In this document: positions 32,332 to 34,807 of the stretch, in pieces
Numbering within the stretch: the first letter of the stretch is position 1
How the letters are laid out: each line of letters starts with the position of its first letter
NCBI GenBank assembly: GCA_030630585.1
Contig: DAOVMU010000001.1
Coordinates: 1-34,807 of the forward strand
DNA: 34,807 nt
Reading direction: 5' to 3'
Source: Candidatus Bathyarchaeota archaeon
GTDB taxonomy: Archaea > Thermoproteota > Bathyarchaeia > Bathyarchaeales > Bathycorpusculaceae
Notes under the pieces: model-generated
The model's database searches: none
What the model was told of the DNA's origin: nothing
The model's input: the letters and a program-made list of their open reading frames with translations, nothing else
Translations under genes and position numbers: made by a program

Positions 32332-33786
32332 CTATCTTTGCACTGTTTTGAGAAGCCTTTTTTCGTGGTTATAGATTTCTACGGTGAAGGGCATTTGTCC
32401 AATTGCGAAGTGTGAGGCACATGCGAAACACGGGTCATAGGCTCTGAAAGCCATTTCAACCTTGTTGAGTAAGCCTTGGTTTACGTTACCACCGTGAATT
32501 AAGCCTTTGGCTGCATCACGAACGGACATGCAAATTGCTGGGTAATTGTTAGTTGTTGCAACAATCAGGTTCACATTTTTGATGAGTGCATTCTCGTCCA
32601 ACAAATAATGATGGATTAAGGTTCCTCTAGCTGCCTCTACTACTCCTACGCCTTCTCCAGGTTTGCCTGGCAGGTTGCGGATATTCGTGCTTGTTATCTC
32701 CGAGTCTTTGCATAGTTCTACTGCTCTTTCTGCAGCGTAAAGTAACTCAATGAGCCTAGCCCAGTGGAAAGCCAATGTGGAATGGACAGGTTTTCCACCT
32801 AAAGCCTTGTACATAAGCTCATACTCTTCTTGTGCAAGCGGGGTAGCCATACCATCTGCGGCGTTAAGTCTTCCAAGAGGACCAACACGATATACTCCGC
32901 TGTCTACTCCATCAACGAAGCCTTTCCATCCCACCTTCTTCAAGTAAGGCGCCTTCACATACGTCCATTCTTCCACATGCTCAGCGACATGATCAAGATA
33001 ATCTTTAGGTTCAAACTTTAGGAACTCGTTACCGGACGGGTCGACAACTCTTACTTTGCCGTCGTAGAAGTTAACTTTGTTATTTTCGTCAACAATGCCC
33101 ATATAATAGGTTTTTAACGTATAGGCGGCGCTTTTGATCATGTCCACGTATTTTTCATTTCCTAGAACAATGTCGTGAAACAGCTTCAACGAAAGCTTTG
33201 CAAATTCCACACATGAATTAGCCATTTCTTCAATTTCTTGTCTCTCTTCTTCGCTTAATGATTTAGAGATTCCTCCCGGCAATCCGCAAACTGGATGAGT
33301 GGCTTTTCCTCCGATGATTTCTGTTATTTTTTGTCCGTACGCCCTATGTTTAATGACTTGTTTGCCAATTTCCAAACCTGCCTTTTCAATTACGCCTAGA
33401 ATGTTTCTTTTCTCTGGCGGCGCTTCAGGTCCAACTATGAAGTCTGGTCCACCCAAATAGAAGAAGTGTAGTATGTGGTCATAGATTATGTAGCCGCAAT
33501 ACATTAGTTCCCTAAGCTTTTTTGCAGCGGACGGCGGTTCAACGTTGAATGCAGCATCTAAAGCTTTTGTTCCAGCATAATGATGGGCGACAGGGCAGAC
33601 TCCACATATTCTGCTGGTTATTTGCGGCATGTCTTCAGCTTTTCTTCCAACACAGAATCTTTCGAAACCTCTGAGTTCTGGAATTTGAAGATACGCATTT
33701 GCCACATTTCCCTGTTCATCCAGAAAAATCGTGATTTTTCCATGACCTTCCAGTCTTGTAATTGGGTTTATAATGACTTCTCTCAT
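32332..33786 (-). CDS. mvhA: [NiFe] hydrogenase large subunit, Mvh/group 3-like
   Basis: The H2-activating subunit. The N-terminal nickel motif is RICGVC (C61, C64) and the C-terminal one is DPCFACASH (C453, C456, H459). A 25-residue tail (FAIGQMPFTVEI...) follows His459 and should be removed by the protease encoded next door. The INPITRLEGHGKITIF opening is typical of group 3 enzymes such as MvhA and FrhA. It overlaps the small-subunit stop by four bases (ATGA). In methanogens Mvh feeds heterodisulfide reductase; what it feeds here is not visible because the operon runs off the window. Confidence 0.9.
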   Translation of the reverse strand: MREVIINPITRLEGHGKITIFLDEQGNVANAYLQIPELRGFERFCVGRKAEDMPQITSRICGVCPVAHHYAGTKALDAAFNVEPPSAAKKLRELMYCGYIIYDHILHFFYLGGPDFIVGPEAPPEKRNILGVIEKAGLEIGKQVIKHRAYGQKITEIIGGKATHPVCGLPGGISKSLSEEERQEIEEMANSCVEFAKLSLKLFHDIVLGNEKYVDMIKSAAYTLKTYYMGIVDENNKVNFYDGKVRVVDPSGNEFLKFEPKDYLDHVAEHVEEWTYVKAPYLKKVGWKGFVDGVDSGVYRVGPLGRLNAADGMATPLAQEEYELMYKALGGKPVHSTLAFHWARLIELLYAAERAVELCKDSEITSTNIRNLPGKPGEGVGVVEAARGTLIHHYLLDENALIKNVNLIVATTNNYPAICMSVRDAAKGLIHGGNVNQGLLNKVEMAFRAYDPCFACASHFAIGQMPFTVEIYNHEKRLLKTVQR

Positions 33787-34775
33787 TTTTCCATAATCCT
33801 CCTTTTAAGAATTGAAGATGGTAGCGAGTACATGTAAAACGTTCCCAAGGGATCTTTTATTTGAGCAATAAGCTTTTCAATGTCAGCTTCCGTGTATTTT
33901 TCCTTCTCTTCTTCCAAGCCGAGTAATGACGCTAGGGCACTGATCATTGCAGCTCCCTGTTCAAGCGAGTTTGGACATGGTCCTCCGCATCCGGTGCATG
34001 GCATACCTGCTTTTATGCATCTTGCGGTGCATCCTCCACGGGTTGCTGGACCCATGCAGATTATTCCTTGTTCTAGAAGACATTTGTTTGGGTCTGGAAT
34101 TATCTCGTATATGCGATGTATTTCAGGGATTTGCATTTTTTCTTTCTTTAATGGGTTTAATGGACATTCATCGCAGACCGATTTTAAGGGAGCCAGCACT
34201 GAACCTTTAGGTGGAAGCTCACCTTTCACTATGGTTTCTAAAGCGCTTACTGTAAGTTCGACTGACGGTGGGCAGCCTGGAACAGAATAGTCAACGTCCA
34301 CCGTTTGAGCTAAGGTTTTTACAGTGTCGTAGAATTCTGGAAGCTCCAACTTGCCTTCTTTGACTGTAACTCGAGTTTTGGGAGTTACGCCTTCAGGGTT
34401 GATAGTAGAAATGTTTTGGAGGTAAGCCTTTTCAAACACTTCTCTTCTGTTTGCGACGTTTGCTAAACCTGGTATTCCTCCCATGTATGAGCATGACCCA
34501 TATGCAATCAAAACTTTTGATTTCTCCCTAAGTAATTTCGCCATTTTCTCGTTTTCTTCGGTTCTTACTGCACCGTTGAAAAAGCAGACATCTATGTATT
34601 TATCTGGCATGTTCTCAACATCCTTGTATTTGATGTCCATTGCAACGGGCCAGAAAACAATGTCTGCTACTTGTACGACTTCCAAGATTTTCTCGTTAAT
34701 GTCTAATATTGAGATTTCGCAGCCGCCGCAGCTTGCAGCCCAGTAAAAGCCGAATTTCAGTTTTTCTTTCGCCAT
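33783..34775 (-). CDS. mvhG: [NiFe] hydrogenase small subunit, Mvh/group 3-like
   Basis: A 330-aa electron-transfer subunit without a twin-arginine signal, so it is cytosolic as expected for group 3. The proximal cluster motif is SCGGCE (C16, C19), with further ligands in YGSCSYMGG and SVPGCPP. Additional Cys pairs (CDECPL, CLLEQGIIC, CTARC, CTGCGGPC) indicate further clusters. The C-terminal half is longer and more Cys-rich than the basic small subunit, as seen in MvhG/VhuG. ATG 34775 follows a GGATGATAAG. Confidence 0.9.
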   Translation of the reverse strand: MAKEKLKFGFYWAASCGGCEISILDINEKILEVVQVADIVFWPVAMDIKYKDVENMPDKYIDVCFFNGAVRTEENEKMAKLLREKSKVLIAYGSCSYMGGIPGLANVANRREVFEKAYLQNISTINPEGVTPKTRVTVKEGKLELPEFYDTVKTLAQTVDVDYSVPGCPPSVELTVSALETIVKGELPPKGSVLAPLKSVCDECPLNPLKKEKMQIPEIHRIYEIIPDPNKCLLEQGIICMGPATRGGCTARCIKAGMPCTGCGGPCPNSLEQGAAMISALASLLGLEEEKEKYTEADIEKLIAQIKDPLGTFYMYSLPSSILKRRIMEK

Positions 34776-34779
34776 CTTA

Positions 34780-34807
34780 TCATCCTACATATGAATTCGA
34801 CTTAGGA
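34780..34807 (-). CDS. Possible 3' end of an upstream gene (partial)
   Basis: The minus-strand frame ends ...PKSNSYVG-TGA at 34782-34780, four bases before the small-subunit ATG, which fits operon spacing. Only nine codons are visible, too few to identify; in Mvh operons mvhD is often located here. Confidence 0.25.

Overview
The window looks archaeal and anaerobic. A/T-rich box-A-like promoters sit about 25 bases before several genes, and there are leaderless or weak-SD starts, TTG/GTG starts, a TtuA/Ncs6-type tRNA thiolase with a ubiquitin-like partner, a tungsten aldehyde:ferredoxin oxidoreductase and an Mvh-type [NiFe] hydrogenase. The gene mix would suit an uncultured Thermoproteota/Bathyarchaeia-like lineage, but no marker gene here fixes the taxonomy, so that is inference.

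Layout. 1-3300: partial flavoprotein, a gene-poor stretch with a tRNA 3'-end-like remnant, an M29-like protein that has lost its metal ligands, and a RecA/KaiC-like protein without a P-loop. 3350-6800: sulfur-transfer block with moaE, moaD and an unlisted 54-aa ORF on the minus strand, then ttuA-like thiolase, an E1-like adenylyltransferase and a second GG-ending ubiquitin-like protein on the plus strand. 6870-13940: molybdenum/tungsten block with a ModE-like regulator and tupC-tupB-tupA on the minus strand, divergent from moaA-moaE2-moaC-moaB-moeA; the shared intergenic region carries a pair of matching inverted repeats, one by each start. 13950-18490: thioredoxin-like protein, a CAT-anticodon tRNA, a flavodoxin, a gene-poor stretch with a purine-rich hairpin and a decayed reading frame, a zinc-ribbon membrane protein, a B12-binding radical SAM protein and an M24 peptidase. 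18690-23210: sodium-pumping oxaloacetate decarboxylase operon (OadG-BCCP fusion, a small Cys protein, an unlisted 73-aa ORF, carboxyltransferase, OadB) preceded by biotin ligase. 23420-25815: tungsten AOR with a 16-Cys ferredoxin subunit. 25947-31663: two large exported proteins with dockerin-like tails, one with a six-fold Cys/Trp repeat array and a cysteine-peptidase-like domain, the other with two beta-helix modules. 31787-34807: hydrogenase maturation protease and [NiFe] hydrogenase large and small subunits.

How it fits together. The Tup transporter would import tungstate, the moa/moe genes would build the pterin cofactor, and the AOR would use it to pass electrons to ferredoxin. The hydrogenase and the sodium-pumping decarboxylase would serve redox balance and ion-gradient energy conservation. 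The exported pair looks like a cell-surface module acting on polymers.

The most unusual points are the repeat array and octapeptide ladder in the 1073-aa protein, two genes whose best starts are ATA codons, the operator-like pair between tupA and moaA, and two proteins that keep a known fold but have lost the catalytic motifs.
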